A program made the position numbers and the translations under genes. DNA of 64,000 nt from Athripsodes cinereus (lineage: Eukaryota > Arthropoda > Insecta > Trichoptera > Leptoceridae): the NCBI GenBank assembly GCA_947579605.1, contig OX388313.1, forward strand, positions 4,712,001 through 4,776,000. The letters run 5' to 3'. The notes under the pieces were generated by a model. The model was not told the DNA's origin, ran no database searches, and saw only the letters and a list, made by a program, of their open reading frames with translations. Below, one piece after another: positions 40,484 through 52,168 of the stretch; the stretch's first letter is position 1; each line of letters starts with the position of its first letter.

Positions 40484-43400
40484 ATGAAAATTACGAAAAA
40501 AAGGGAGGTAATTTACTTTATTAAATTGATTTATTATTATGTCAAGAAGTATTTTTTTCTTATTTTCGACGAATTTAAGATACACGCCACAATAGATAAT
40601 AAAATAATGTACTTTTTTTCTTGCTAACATAACCATATAATTCCAACTTTAAAAAAGTTTTTAAATATGTTCCATTTCATATTTATTCCGATATTTTCAT
40701 CAACCATTATAAGCTTATATTGAAAAAGGTTCCATTTTCAAAGAATTGCAGAAAAAAACAATACTTACATACTTTATGCATTCATTTTATCATGACAGAA
40801 TTTTTTTCTAAAATACGCATGTGAAATACATTGGTGAAATATTTTTTTGCAATGATAATATTTTGTGTGCATGATGTATTATTTGTTTTTTTCTTCTTAT
40901 ATTTACTAAATTTTCCATGCTTGTGGTGTACCTATAGTACAATATGACTATATTTATATATTGTAACCTTGAATCTTGTAGAACTATAATACAATTTTTA
41001 AATAAATAATAGCCATGGTCTAATTCGAGTTTTTTCTGCTTTAATGTGGAAGAATAATTTATAGATTGGATTTCACTAAGACCTTCTTCACCTTAATATA
41101 AGCAACTGCTTGATTTCACAATGTTCTAGTTGTATTTGGGCATTTTGGGCTCTAATGAGAGTACCCAGATCCATAATTTATTATTATGATAGTTTCAAAT
41201 AAAATATAATATCAGAATAGCCCTACTTATATATTTATCTATACCATCACAGCACATCTCACAAGTGGGGTAGCCAGTAGACTACTAAAGTTTTTCCATC
41301 CATTCCATCACGGCATCTCCCACAAGTAGGGTAGCCAGCAACAATTGCTTGTAACAAACATGCAAGCAGTCTTCACTGTGCCAATAAAATTAAAGACATT
41401 CAGGATGGGAGCCATAACTCATCGCTCAACTGTTCTTTGTTGCTGAAATTTAAGTTTTCAATACTTTTTTATGCAGCTATTCCTGTCCACTGCTGAACAT
41501 AAGCCTCCCCCATATGTCTTCAGGCATATCTGTCCTGAGCTGTGAGCGGTCTTCCTTTACTCCTTTTATCCTCATGAGGTCTCCACTCCACCACCCTTTT
41601 TATCCATCTTTGGTCTTTGAATCTAACAACATGACCTGCCCATGACCACTTTAACCTTGCCACTCTTTCGATGCCATCTGCATAACTTCCAATCTTCTAT
41701 GTATCTCATGTTTTTAATAACATAACAATAATTTTTAATTGTACCAGGTTTGCAAACCAGCTGGTTTTTGGAAGAACAAAAGCAAACAAAAAAACACTTC
41801 AGACGATGAAAAAATTAAAAAATATCAAAAATGGATATTTGATGTCACTCAAAAAAATGCTAAAGGAATACCACGTACGGTAAGATGACATTTCTTCTTG
41901 GTAAATTTTAGATAAGTTGCTAAAAAAATAGCATATAACAGAAGCTTAATGCATAGTCTCAGACTATCAACTGAGGGATCCCAGGTTCAAATTCTTTATC
42001 TGCTCACTTACTGTGAAGATGTTTCATAACACTGGATTAGATTGGTGTACCCATACTGGATTTACTGGGGTTCGAACGGGTAGTAGGGCTACGATGGGGT
42101 ATACTTTGCTGGAAAGTGTACTTCTATAAAATTTCGTAATGCGCCATGTTGCAATAACACCTGCAACACTACTACCAAGTCCAACTCATTAGCGTCCTCG
42201 AGTGGTCACCTGGCCCCGCGAACCCTGGGCAATGTGGCCACTGACATTACCATCAGTGTCATAGCAGATAATGAGTGGGCGAATGGCGAGTGTCCGGCGC
42301 CATAAAACCGGACCCCCCCAGCTAAGGGAAGGTGACCCCTACAGAAAAACCCATCAGAGAAGGCAACGGGAAACCACTCTGATTACCTTTTCCCGGGATA
42401 TTCACTATGGCGAGGAACACAACAACGGCCCCTAGTCCCGGGCAGCCCTTCAATGGGCAGGGGGTGCTAAGAATCTCCCGGCTCAAAATAGTGAAGTCGC
42501 AACTGAGAATAGGAACGTGGAACGTGAGAAGTTTATATGCTGGCAAACTGGATAATACCATACAAGAGATGAACAGATTGAACATTGGTATTCTTGGTAT
42601 TAGTGAACTGAGATGGACAGGTAATGGTATACATCAACACGAGAAAGGGAACTTATATTACTCAGGAAGTGACCCACAGGATAGAAACCATAGAAATGGA
42701 GTCGCTGTATTCGTGATGAAAGATTATATAAAATTTGTTAAAAACTTTATCCCAATCTCTGATAGAATAGTCCTGCTTCAACTACACTGTCAACCAACCA
42801 ATGTAAACATCATACAAGTGTATGCACCGACAGCAGATGTAAGATACGACAGTGATGTGGAGGCCTTGTATGAATCACTAACCAATACTCTCAATAGCTT
42901 GAAGGGAGGTGATATAAATTTTGTCATTGGAGACTTTAATGCCAAAGTTGGTAACGGCCGTCGCTCTTATATTGTTGGCGAACATGGACTAGGGGTGAGC
43001 AACCAACGAGGTGAAAGATTATACGAGTTCTGCCAGGAAAGAAATATGGTAGCAATGAACACCTGGTTCAAACTTCCAAAAAGGAGGTTATATACCTGGA
43101 GGTCCCCTCAAGATGGAACTATATATGATGTTGTAAGGAACCAAATCGATTATATTTTAGTGGACCAACGTTATAGAAATTGTGTAAAAAGGGTTACTAC
43201 ATACCCTGGTGCCGATATCGGTTCTGATCATGTGCCATTAGTAGCCGACGTCCAGCTGAAATTGAAACAAATAAAAAAGCCTAAACCATCAATCCGAATA
43301 GACACATCCAAAATCCAAAATGATGTAATCAGAAACACAATCTCACAAGCAATCAACGGTGGAATGAGGCAACTCCGTCAGGACCCTCCTGAAGAAATAC

Positions 43401-46400
43401 AAACACAGTGGGATGAATTTAAAACACTAATCAGCGAAAACTGTAAAACTCATCTTAAAGCTGATGGACATAGAAAGAAAAAGAATTGGATGACGGATCA
43501 TATCTTGGACCTGATGGATGAGAGACGTAAATGCAAAAATAGTGAAACACAATACAAGCGATTGCAGAAAACAATTAGAAATGAAATAAAAAAGGCTAAA
43601 GAGGAGTGGATGAAGTCGCAGTGTGATGAACTTGAAATGTACAACCGTAGCCATGACGCATTTAAGCTACACAAGAAACTCAAAGAAATGACAGGCACTA
43701 CAAGAAAGAGTACTCCATCATGTTTGGTTGACGATTCCAATAAACTGATTTTGGATGAAAAAGATATTCTACAAACATGGGAAAAATATATCTATGATAT
43801 ATTTAAGGACAACAGACCTGATACTGATGTTTCTACCAATTTGTACGGACCACCAATAATGAAATCGGAAGTTCTTCACGCAATGCAGACCTCTGACAAT
43901 CGTAAAGCATGCGGCCCAGACGACATCCCAGTTGAGGTGTTGAAGCTCATTGACAATGACAATATTGACTACCTATTGAGACTTTTTAATGCAATATATG
44001 ACACGGGGAACATACCCCACGACTGGTTGAAATCCACCTTTGTGACGCTACCTAAAAAACAACACCCTAAAAAATGTGGAGACTACAGATTGATTAGTCT
44101 CATGAGTCACGTCTTGAAGCTATTTATTAAGATAATACATGCCAGAATACGTGGTAAATGTGAGCAAGACTTAGACGATACACAGTTTGGTTTCAGGAAC
44201 GCATTTGGAACACGCGAAGCACTATTGGCTATCAATGTATTGTTACAAAAGTGCCGGGACCAAAGAAAAGAGGTAGTTGCATGCTTTATTGACTACGAAA
44301 AGGCATTTGACAGGGTAAAACATACTGACTTAATAAAAATGCTTGTCGAATGCAATATTGATACCAAGGATTTAAATTTTATTAAAAATCTGTACTGGCT
44401 CCAAACAGCCGAAATAAGACATGGATATGAGAAATCAAACGCAATTTCCATCCAGCGAGGCGTAAGACAGGGTTGTATCCTTTCTCCGTTATTGTTTAAT
44501 CTCTACTCCGACTATGTCTTTAAAAGAGCCCTCACCAACACAGACAGGGGACTGAAGGTCAATGGCGTTGTGATAAACAATATTAGATATGCCGACGACA
44601 CTGTTTTACTGGCTGAAAGTGTCAATGACCTTCAAGACCTCCTTAATCTTGTTGACGAGTCCGGTGAAAGACTGGGGCTAACCATAAATATCGGCAAAAC
44701 CAAATGGATGACCTTCGGACGGCTTGATTACAGTGGGTCAGTATTGCATTTGAACGGCCGTAGCGTTGAAAGGGTGGAGAAATTTAAATACCTCGGCAGC
44801 ATACTAACGCAATCTCTTGACCCAGATGTAGAGATAAAATGCAGAATTGAGGCAGCAAGAGCTGCATTTAACAAAATGAAACCACTCTTCTGCAATGACA
44901 GCATAAATCTGAAGCTCCGCCAAAGAATGATTAAGTGCTATGTATGGTCTGTTTTATTGTATGGATGTGAAACATGGACCTTAAAAGTCAATACAATGAA
45001 CAGACTGGAAGCATTTGAAATGTGGCTCCACCGCCGTATGCTCAGAATTCCCTGGACCGACATGGTTACCAATACCGAAGTCCTGAGGCGAGCTAGAGTT
45101 GACAGGGAGCTGTTATCAATCATCAAGATTCGGAAGGTTTCACATCTGGGTCATGTTCTGCGTGGAGAAAAATACCACCTTCTCCAACTGATATTGAAGG
45201 GGAAAATTGAGGGACGCCGAGGTCCCGGTAGGAGACAGATGTCCTGGCTGCGAAACATTAGGGAGTGGACCGGCATCCGAAGTGTGGAAGAGCTGTTCCG
45301 AGCAGCGCAGGACAGGGACAAGTTCGCCGAGGTGATCGCCAACGTTGGGGGGACCCGACAAGGCACTTGAAGAAGAAGATACTGGATTGGTGGTTTTGAT
45401 TTCTAGTAATTAAGGATTTTTTTTATTTTTTTACTTTTACATTAACTTTTTTAAGCTTTTTGACTTTTGCTTTTTTTCTTAAGACTAATACATTTCTGGT
45501 AAGTGTGGAACCTTTGCTGGTCCACATGTTGAGTGTATTAATTGTTAACATGTTATGTTATGACTGCTTGATTCTCTAAGATTGTAAAAATAAAATAAAA
45601 AATAAAAATAGGTAAATAAACACTTCTCACGAATGGGTAATGGATGGATTGACTGCATGCAATATACATGCAGGTTGCTCTAAGCATGTCATAAAAAATG
45701 AGAAATTCAAGATGAGTGGTATATATGTTTTGTTTTCTCTGGGACCGCATTGGCCGAAGGCTGTGATGGTCCCAGTAGAGTATGGTGTTGTTGAAATAAT
45801 AATAATATCAGTGGTTTGGGATCGAATGTGGACAATTCCAAAGATGTCATTTTTTTAACTAATTTTAACTAAGCTATGTAGAAATATTCTTCGTATTGAC
45901 TTCTATAAAACTGCATTTTCAAAAGTAGCCAAGTTGTATGATATTTCTGTGAAAAATAGCAGAAAGGCTCTAATTAATCTTTAGACGCTACTGACATTTC
46001 AATACAAATGGATATGTCTAGTTTCGATACAAACCACACAAATAATATCATTGCTGAAAATTGAAAATATTAAATGTGTTAAAGATAACGTTTTATGAAT
46101 TTCCACATTTCACAATAGATTATTTTACAGTATCACTGTCTTGATATTCTATCAAGATTTTTTATGTAATAATATCTCATTCCAATTCTGATAAAAAGTA
46201 AATTATATTGACATTTGCAGTTGGCAACTTTATAGGAGAACTAGCTGACCCGGCAAACGTTGTTTTGCCATTTACATTTGCCATATACTAATATTGCTAT
46301 TTAAAAAAATAGGGGTTGATAGTAGAAGGGTAAAAATTTAGGGCTGTATGTATTTTTTAATGCCTCACCATAAAAAAATAAAATTTTGTCCAAAAAATGA

Positions 46401-49400
46401 AAATTCCGGGTGGACCCACCCTTAACTTTTAGGGGTATGAAAGACAGATGTTGGCCGATTCTCAGATCTACCCAATAAGCACACAAAATTTCCTCAAAAT
46501 CGGTCCAGCTGTTTTGGAGGAGTATGATAACAAACACCGTGGCACAATAATTTTATATATTAGATTATAATTCAAAAAATTGTCTCAGCGTTCTGCGAGT
46601 AAAACAATATGGATACCATCTCTACATTATCTACTACTACTTTATCTTTAATTTATACATTTGTTTGCTTTGCATTCTAGGAAAGTGATATTCGTTTATA
46701 TTTGGAAATGTTAAAAGAAATTATTTTTAACCATATGTTCAAACACCAATTTATTTCCGTTGTACGAGCCAAACACGTTCTTGATAAATTGGATTTACTC
46801 AAGAAAAAATGTGAAAAATCTCCTGAGATTAAACAGGTAATTATATTATGTTATCTTATGAACAATTATACTTTTCTGTACAACTGGTGAACTTATATTA
46901 TATGAAATTACAAAACAAGAGAGACGTCTTTCGTCTAATAAGAACATTGTCAATCTCCTTGCCCGACAATGTCCCTTATAAGGGGAAAGATGCCTCTCTC
47001 AATAATAAAATAAAACATATAGTAGAAAAAAACATTTAGTTTATAATTTCATATGTTTTTTTTTAAGTTAATACTTTTGGGTTAGTTGGAAGAGATTGCG
47101 CCTTTGCGATAAACTCACCCTCTGTATATTGATTGTATTTAATTTGAATTCTTCATTCTATTCTTTATTCTTTTCCATCATGCGTAGGCTCGAATTTGAG
47201 CACTTGCACTCGTCAGTTAAGCATTACAGTTATATTATATTAAAAGAGAATAAAAAAAGGCAAATAATAATACAATAACGGGCACCTAACACCCAGAGAA
47301 ATATCAATGGCAAAATTAGAAATATCAATGGCATTTCGTCAGAAACTGTAAGTAGTCAATTTTAAGCAGACAAGTTGTGAGAATAAAATCGAATGCTGAA
47401 ATGAGTGTATAGAGCTCAGATCAGCACTCACGTACATTGATTATCAACCACCCATACTGGCAGTAACACCCGTTATGATCAACCAGAGGAAGCTTACATT
47501 TTGTAAAGACAATCAGAAAAACCGCAAAATCAAAGCACATGTAAACAATTTAATCAAATAATCAATGCTATCTGGGATCCCTGGTCCCAGAGAGCATCTC
47601 GTCGACTGAATAAAATTCCTTATCAACAAGATACTTTTTCACCTCTCCTCGAAATGCATCAAGTTCTAAATGCTTCAATCCTTCTGGTAGCACGTTAAAC
47701 AAACGAACGCTCATACATAAAAAACTTTTCGACATCTTTGACAGCCTGTGAGATATGGGTCGGATAAGATTTCCCATGCGTGTATTATAGCTATGACTAT
47801 CCGAGTTTAGTGGGGTATTTATCAAATTTTCATGTGCGTACCTCAGGCACTCAAGTATAAACGTGCTCGGAAGAGTAAGTATGCCCAGATCCTTGAAAAT
47901 GTTGCGGCATGTGTCTCTCGTCCTCATCCCAAGCAGGGTTCTTATTGCACGTTTTTGTAGAGTAAATACTCTTTTGGCGTCCGCGCCCATACCTCAAAAT
48001 AGTATCCCGTAGGTCATGATACTGTGGAAGTAAGCAAAATAGATAGATTTCGCCGTCTCGAGGCCACATGTTTCTTTTATCTTTTTTATTGCGTATATAG
48101 CAGAATTGAGTCTCTTACAAAGGCCTTCAATATGCGGCGTCCACTGCAACTTCCTATCAACAGTCACGCCTAAAAATTTACATTGGTTTGCTACTTTTAA
48201 GCCTCTTTCAGAGAGTGCGCAATTTACCGGGTCAGGCTGGTCAGTTTGCCTCAAGGAGTGTATACCTTTTATATAATTGTTTTTAATCAATGTACAGTAA
48301 AGAATGAATAAATAAATAAAAATAAATAAGAGATTAAAACATTAAATAATTTCTAATTAAACCGTTTCCAAAACAATGGACTTGCAAAATGAAACTTCCA
48401 AACTCATGCAGTGGTTCATTAATGTTTCTAACATTTAGTTCTTCCAGATCTCGGTTGAATTTTTTTTTTAAAAAGATGAGTCTGGAATTGAAATAATCCC
48501 AAATGCACCCAGACACCGTAACACTAAACAATATGCTTATATTATTTATTGTTATAATTATTATGTTCTATTTATCTTTATCATTATGGCATCTCTTAAA
48601 AGTAAGATGGCAAATGGACTAATCGGATGTAACATACGTAAAAATTGAAACTTTTTGATTTTCGAAGAGAAAACACTATGAAAGTTCATTTTAATTTAGT
48701 AATAAAATTATGCAAAATAAAAACACTATTTACTTTCACTGATTATTTTATTATTATTAGAAGCTTTTCGGACATACGTCTATCATCAGTAACAATGATT
48801 TACAACTAATGTATATAATGTAATTAGTTGTAAATCATTGTTACTGATGATAGACGTATGTCCGAAAAGCTTCTAATAATAATATAATAATCAGTGAAAG
48901 TAAATAGTGTTTTTATCTTGCATAATTTTATAACTTATATTATAAAAATTGTTTTTTCCATGCCATAAAAAAATGACACTCAAGATGAGAATAATCACTG
49001 CTAAATTGAAGATATCTCATATGTGATGAATAATTAAACAATAAGATAATTAAATACCTCATTTGTGGTGTTTAAAAAACTAATATGTTTACAGGTGTGG
49101 GAAAAACTAAAAACTCAGTTTGCATACATTGTAGAATGTGAATGGGAATCCTCAACGGAGAGTGACATATCTATTGATTATAAGGGGAAAGAAAAATCAA
49201 GCTCAATAATTAGAAACGTTCCCGCCAGTCCACCGGAAAACATTTTTGAAACAATCAAACGATCAAGTGAAGAAACTCAGCATGAAGAACAGGTTTCACA
49301 AAGTCTGTTATCAGAAACATATGGATTACCAAAACTGATCCTACCAACAGATCCAGCATCTGGTACATCCAAATTATCAGTGGAACTACCTTATTCCATT

Positions 49401-50087
49401 CCATTGCAAGAATCCATTCAATCGCAAAATGTATCTTCATCAACTGATAATTTGCTTGATAATTTTACCCAGAGTAACCAGTTAACAGAACCAATAAGTA
49501 ATTCAAATGATTCACCAATACTTGAACAATTATTAACAAAACCAACATTGAATTCAATAAAATTAAATAATCCACAGAAGCCATTACCATATTCTGTTTT
49601 ATCGGCTCAATCGAAAATTGCTCGTTCTTCTAATCAAGATTTAAAAAAAACTAGAGGAGTACGCGCAAAAAAGCCATCAAAAACAACAGTAAAACAAAAT
49701 CTGATCGATTCACAAAAACTGACCGTGTCTCCCAACACTAATTGTCAGTTAGTAAATCAAATCCCAGCAACTAATTTGATACCCAACAAGAGCCAGTTAC
49801 CAATTTTAAAAGCCCCTCCAAATTCATCTTTATCACCACCAACATCAAATATATTACCAGATGCAAGCCCAACACCAATCCCAAATGCAATACCGAATTT
49901 GAATGCATTACCAGCTGTAGTTAGCCCAATACCAATTTCAAACAAATTGCTAAGTCAAGAAGAAGCAGATTTTGATAGTTGTTGCTATAAATGGTTAAAT
50001 GACATAAATGACATAAAAATTTTTGGTGAAGTATACAGAGAAAGTTATTTGAATGAAGAAATAGATTGGGATAACGATTTTAAATGA
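40484..50087 (+). CDS. Uncharacterised 434-residue protein, four exons
   Basis: The exons are 40484-40507, 41748-41879, 46681-46836 and 49095-50087. All have GT-AG junctions in phase 0, and the stop is TGA. The first exon codes only MKITKKRE. Residues 9-130 are charged and probably helical (KIKKYQKWIFDVTQKN, IRLYLEMLKEIIFNHMFKHQ, HVLDKLDLLKKKCE, VWEKLKTQFAYIVECEWE). Residues 130-395 are Ser/Asn/Pro-rich and look disordered, with a basic patch at about 284-301 (KKTRGVRAKKPSK) and a Pro/Asn-rich run at 341-388. The C-terminus is acidic with EEADFDSCCYKWLND. The helical part faintly resembles the DUF4485 domain of centrosomal proteins; this is a guess. There is no signal peptide or membrane segment. 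Intron 2 holds a sense RTE LINE and a Helitron-like element, intron 3 a LINE relic and a foldback. Confidence 0.78.
41241..41470. repeat. GTGGGGTAGCCAG repeat, partly duplicated head
   Basis: The head block occurs twice: CCATCACAGCACATCTCAC with AAGTGGGGTAGCCAGTAGAC, and again CCATCACGGCATCTCCCAC with AAGTAGGGTAGCCAGCA. Then come AACATGCAAGCAGTCTTCAC and ACATTCAGGATGGGAGCC. One copy has probably inserted into another. It is in intron 1 of the 434-residue gene. Confidence 0.75.
41480..41700 (-). pseudogene. LINE fragment, minus strand
   Basis: The plus strand reads CACTGCTGAACATAAGCCTC, then CTCCACTCCACCACCC and AACATGACCTGCCCATGACC. I recognise this as a common insect LINE segment in reverse. 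Stops and gaps show it is decayed. Confidence 0.55.
42063..45378 (+). mobile_element. Near full-length RTE LINE
   Basis: The duplication ATACTGGATT lies at 42053-42062 and 45379-45388. A 344-bp leader (TTACTGGGGTTCGAACGGG, CAGAGAAGGCAACGGGAAAC) precedes a single open frame, and the tail is GAAGAAGAAG right after the stop. It sits in intron 2 of the 434-residue gene, in the same orientation. Confidence 0.9.
42407..45370 (+). CDS. RTE-type endonuclease/reverse transcriptase, apparently intact
   Basis: The 987-residue frame starts at MARNTTTAPSPG, directly after the conserved leader, so the start is convincing. The apurinic-type endonuclease covers about 30-260: LRIGTWNVRSLYAGKLDN, catalytic ISELRWTG, FVIGDFNAKVG, RNQIDYI and GSDHVPLVAD. 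Reverse transcriptase covers about 480-770: RKACGPDDIPVEVLK, DDTQFGFRNAFGTREA, motif A CFIDYEKAFDRVKH, motif B RGVRQGCILSPLLFN and catalytic IRYADDTVLLAE. The C-terminal region has FKYLGSILTQSL, LLYGCETWTL and a basic GRRGPGRRQMSW. Every catalytic box is present and there are no stops or shifts. It nicks target DNA and copies its own RNA there. This could be a recently active or still active copy. Confidence 0.93.
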   Translation: MARNTTTAPSPGQPFNGQGVLRISRLKIVKSQLRIGTWNVRSLYAGKLDNTIQEMNRLNIGILGISELRWTGNGIHQHEKGNLYYSGSDPQDRNHRNGVAVFVMKDYIKFVKNFIPISDRIVLLQLHCQPTNVNIIQVYAPTADVRYDSDVEALYESLTNTLNSLKGGDINFVIGDFNAKVGNGRRSYIVGEHGLGVSNQRGERLYEFCQERNMVAMNTWFKLPKRRLYTWRSPQDGTIYDVVRNQIDYILVDQRYRNCVKRVTTYPGADIGSDHVPLVADVQLKLKQIKKPKPSIRIDTSKIQNDVIRNTISQAINGGMRQLRQDPPEEIQTQWDEFKTLISENCKTHLKADGHRKKKNWMTDHILDLMDERRKCKNSETQYKRLQKTIRNEIKKAKEEWMKSQCDELEMYNRSHDAFKLHKKLKEMTGTTRKSTPSCLVDDSNKLILDEKDILQTWEKYIYDIFKDNRPDTDVSTNLYGPPIMKSEVLHAMQTSDNRKACGPDDIPVEVLKLIDNDNIDYLLRLFNAIYDTGNIPHDWLKSTFVTLPKKQHPKKCGDYRLISLMSHVLKLFIKIIHARIRGKCEQDLDDTQFGFRNAFGTREALLAINVLLQKCRDQRKEVVACFIDYEKAFDRVKHTDLIKMLVECNIDTKDLNFIKNLYWLQTAEIRHGYEKSNAISIQRGVRQGCILSPLLFNLYSDYVFKRALTNTDRGLKVNGVVINNIRYADDTVLLAESVNDLQDLLNLVDESGERLGLTINIGKTKWMTFGRLDYSGSVLHLNGRSVERVEKFKYLGSILTQSLDPDVEIKCRIEAARAAFNKMKPLFCNDSINLKLRQRMIKCYVWSVLLYGCETWTLKVNTMNRLEAFEMWLHRRMLRIPWTDMVTNTEVLRRARVDRELLSIIKIRKVSHLGHVLRGEKYHLLQLILKGKIEGRRGPGRRQMSWLRNIREWTGIRSVEELFRAAQDRDKFAEVIANVGGTRQGT
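45389..46240. other. Intronic DNA, mostly unannotated
   Basis: This lies between the RTE LINE and the Helitron-like element in intron 2 of the 434-residue gene. A weak GTGGGGTAGCCAG-type fragment may lie near 45615-45730. Nothing else is recognisable; the DNA is AT-rich with T-runs. Confidence 0.4.
46241..46564 (-). mobile_element. Helitron-like non-autonomous element, reverse orientation
   Basis: Read on the minus strand it starts TCTAATATATAAAA and ends GCCGGGTCAGCTAG, inserted between A and T, like the plus-strand copy at 17287-17598. Internal blocks such as ACCCTTAACTTTTAGGGGTA are shared. It is 324 bp with no coding sequence. Confidence 0.75.
46919..47005. repeat. Degenerate relative of the 85-bp-arm palindrome
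   Basis: GAGAGACGTCTTTCGTCTAA, AACATTGTCAATC, GACAATGTCCC and AAAGATGCCTCTCTC follow the order of the palindrome at 16777-16948, but the arms are diverged. It shows that palindrome belongs to a dispersed family. Confidence 0.7.
47550..48300 (-). pseudogene. Jockey/CR1-like LINE C-terminal half
   Basis: The minus-strand frame reads ANQCKFLGVTVDRKLQWTPH, LCKRLNSAIYAIKKIKE and MTYGILF, then a stop at 47994, and continues in the same frame with GMGADAKRVFTLQKRAIRTL and FNVLPEGLKHLELDAF to the stop at 47568. This is the end of reverse transcriptase plus the C-terminus of a jockey/CR1-type LINE. The stop is probably a Trp codon changed to TGA. The catalytic boxes are absent through truncation. It is inside intron 3 of the 434-residue gene, opposite to it. 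Confidence 0.82.
48700..48931. repeat. Foldback element with about 110-bp arms
   Basis: The segment 48700-48810 is the near-perfect reverse complement of 48822-48931. The right arm contains ACTGATGATAGACGTATGTC followed by CGAAAAGC. Outer sequences include AAACACTATTTACTTTCACT. It lies in intron 3 of the 434-residue gene. Confidence 0.9.
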
Positions 50088-50393
50088 AAAATATGAACGA
50101 CATACTAAGTCTTTAAAATTAATACAACAACAAAAAAATATGTTTCATCTGATTCACAAAGCTCTAATAAAATTAGATATTGTCATATTTTATTAATTCT
50201 TTTCCAAATTTAATTTTTCAGTTTTTTTTCCTCAAACTCTACAAAATAATTCTGTGTACTAATCTCACAATATATAATGAAAACGATTGAAATGTTTAAA
50301 ACTTATACTCCGATTCTGACAAACAATAGACCTTATTATACTTCTATAAAATTTGCCTACCGTTCTTCTTCGTACCATAAAGAGATAAGATTG

Positions 50394-50914
50394 AAAAAAA
50401 CACAATTTGTAGTTAACTTCCAAATGACTTTTATTAACTTCGCGTCCTAGTATTCGGCAACACTCGACTCCATCATCAGGCATTTAGTAAAAAGTGAAAT
50501 AAGATACAGAGACAAACAGTATTTATAGGATTTGAACAAAAGAGTTTGAGTTCGTCGGTAGCCTGGAGGTAGAGTCTCGGCCTCGTGAACAGGGGGTCCG
50601 TGGTTCGATCTCAGGTGCCGACGAACTCCCCTTTCACGACACAAGCTTTTAACTTACTGTGAAAGGTGTATAAGGTTGTATTTGGGTTTATAACAAAACC
50701 CAGATATATCTTTTTTTTTTAAAAAAAAAGTTGGGAGAAGCGCCCGTTTGATCTCCCAAATTTCTTTGTTCAAATCCTATAAATACTGTTTGTCTCTGTA
50801 TCTTATTTCACTTTTTACTAATTGCCTGATGATGGAGTCGAGAGTCTCCGAATACTAGTACGCGAAGTTAATAAAAGTCATTTGGAAGTTAACTACATAT
50901 TGTGTTTTTTTTAA
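50394..50914. mobile_element. Foldback element with about 148-bp arms, split by a SINE
   Basis: The left arm 50394-50541 and right arm 50767-50914 are inverted copies with few differences. Shared words are TAGTTAACTTCCAAATGACT and CGACTCCATCATCAGGCA. A family-2 SINE occupies the centre. It begins about 300 bp after the stop codon of the 434-residue gene and could form a long hairpin in its 3' transcript. Confidence 0.9.
50550..50729 (+). mobile_element. tRNA-derived SINE, family 2
   Basis: The copy closely matches 31953-32128: GTTCGTCGGTAGCCTGGAGG, B-box TGGTTCGATCTC, GTGAAAGGTGTATAAGG, ACAAAACCCAGATATATC and a T-run/A-run end. It is inserted in the loop of the foldback element. Confidence 0.88.
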
Positions 50915-51426
50915 TTTTATTTTGAAATGGACTTCCAACAAGTACCTTTGGTCAACAACATTAATATTGTAACATAAAGAGAATATTATGTATTTAGAAC
51001 AATGTCATGACAAGGAATGTGGTATGAGATACGTACTACAAATGAACAAATTTAGTTTTAATGTATGTATTTGTATAATTTGTACTAAAATTGACCGATC
51101 ACTTTATGTAATATTACTTCAAATATGTGTAAGTATATTGAATACTTATTAACTTTATTCAACTATTTATATATTTAAGTTAATTATTTTAGATATTGCA
51201 TGCCCAGTTTCACAGACTAACAACTCAAAATTTCACTTAATCTAAGTTTTCGGCCTTATCAAACTATGTAGAAAGATGTTTTTCTTTCGATTCAACAAAC
51301 AAAAGAGAAAATTAAAATATTTTTTCATTAGAAGCACATAAGAAGACTGCCTTCCTTGAAAAACCCTGCCACCTGAGAAAGCATGTGTTAGAGTATTGTC
51401 TCTTTCTAACACATAATCAGTGCTAT

Positions 51427-51799
51427 ATCTGTACGCCGGAGTGAAACTACACTATTTCAATGGACGCCATTTTTCAGTATGGCCGTTCAAAGTTTTTTCA
51501 ACAAAATTATATTTGCTTCTCACATGTTAGCTAACACGAAATTACTCTTAAAAATAATTGTGAATGGTTGATATTAATCATATTTCTCATTTTTTTTTAA
51601 AATTTCACAATATTTGTTTTGTTTAGCTTTAACAAAAATTTGTCATATTTTTTTTGTTTTTGGATATTTCAAATTATAACTCGTTTTTAAGACATACGAA
51701 TATGTCATTTAAAAGAGCATAACAAGGACTACAATACTATGTTTAAAAGTCATTTCGGCCAAAATTCGACATGGTGTAGTTTCCCTCCGGTGTACAAAT
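51427..51799. mobile_element. MITE with 26-bp inverted ends
   Basis: The left end ATCTGTACGCCGGAGTGAAA continues CTACAC, and the right end GTGTAGTTTCCCTCCGGTGT continues ACAAAT; they are inverted with a few mismatches. Related sequence lies at 55060-55400, and a lone right end (GTTTCACTCCAACATACAGG) at about 61098. There is no coding sequence. Confidence 0.75.
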
Positions 51800-52168
51800 A
51801 TAAACCTACTACGATTGTCACTATTTTTATATTCTTGAATAATGTTAGAAAGGGAAAATATCCTAACATTTTCCCTCTCACTTGGTACATTTTACTTTTT
51901 TATAGGACTATAGAACTTATTGCATCAAGGGAAAGCATATTTTTGCTTGAAATTGATCAAAAAGTGTGATCTCATTATGTTTAGTGTCTTTCATTATAAG
52001 CATGACATTCCTTCATATGCTCTTATGTAATAATTTTAAGTTGACACAATTCCAAAAAAGAATAAGAGACTTTGTTTGATAATAATTTGTATTATAGATA
52101 TATTTTATTGTAATTATATGTTTAAGAAATTATTGTAAAAAAAATATTCAGATAAATAATATGTATAA

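Noticed and set aside
48844..48867. Calling an outright hammerhead ribozyme
   Set aside because: The core-like boxes are present, but an extra U precedes stem II, the first stem pair is mismatched here, and I could not establish stems I and III. It is kept only as a finding to test.
40484..50087. Reading the exon 49095-50087 as a single-exon gene starting at 49065
   Set aside because: The upstream ATG lies before a clear acceptor (TTTACAG at 49088-49094), and three upstream exons join in phase 0.
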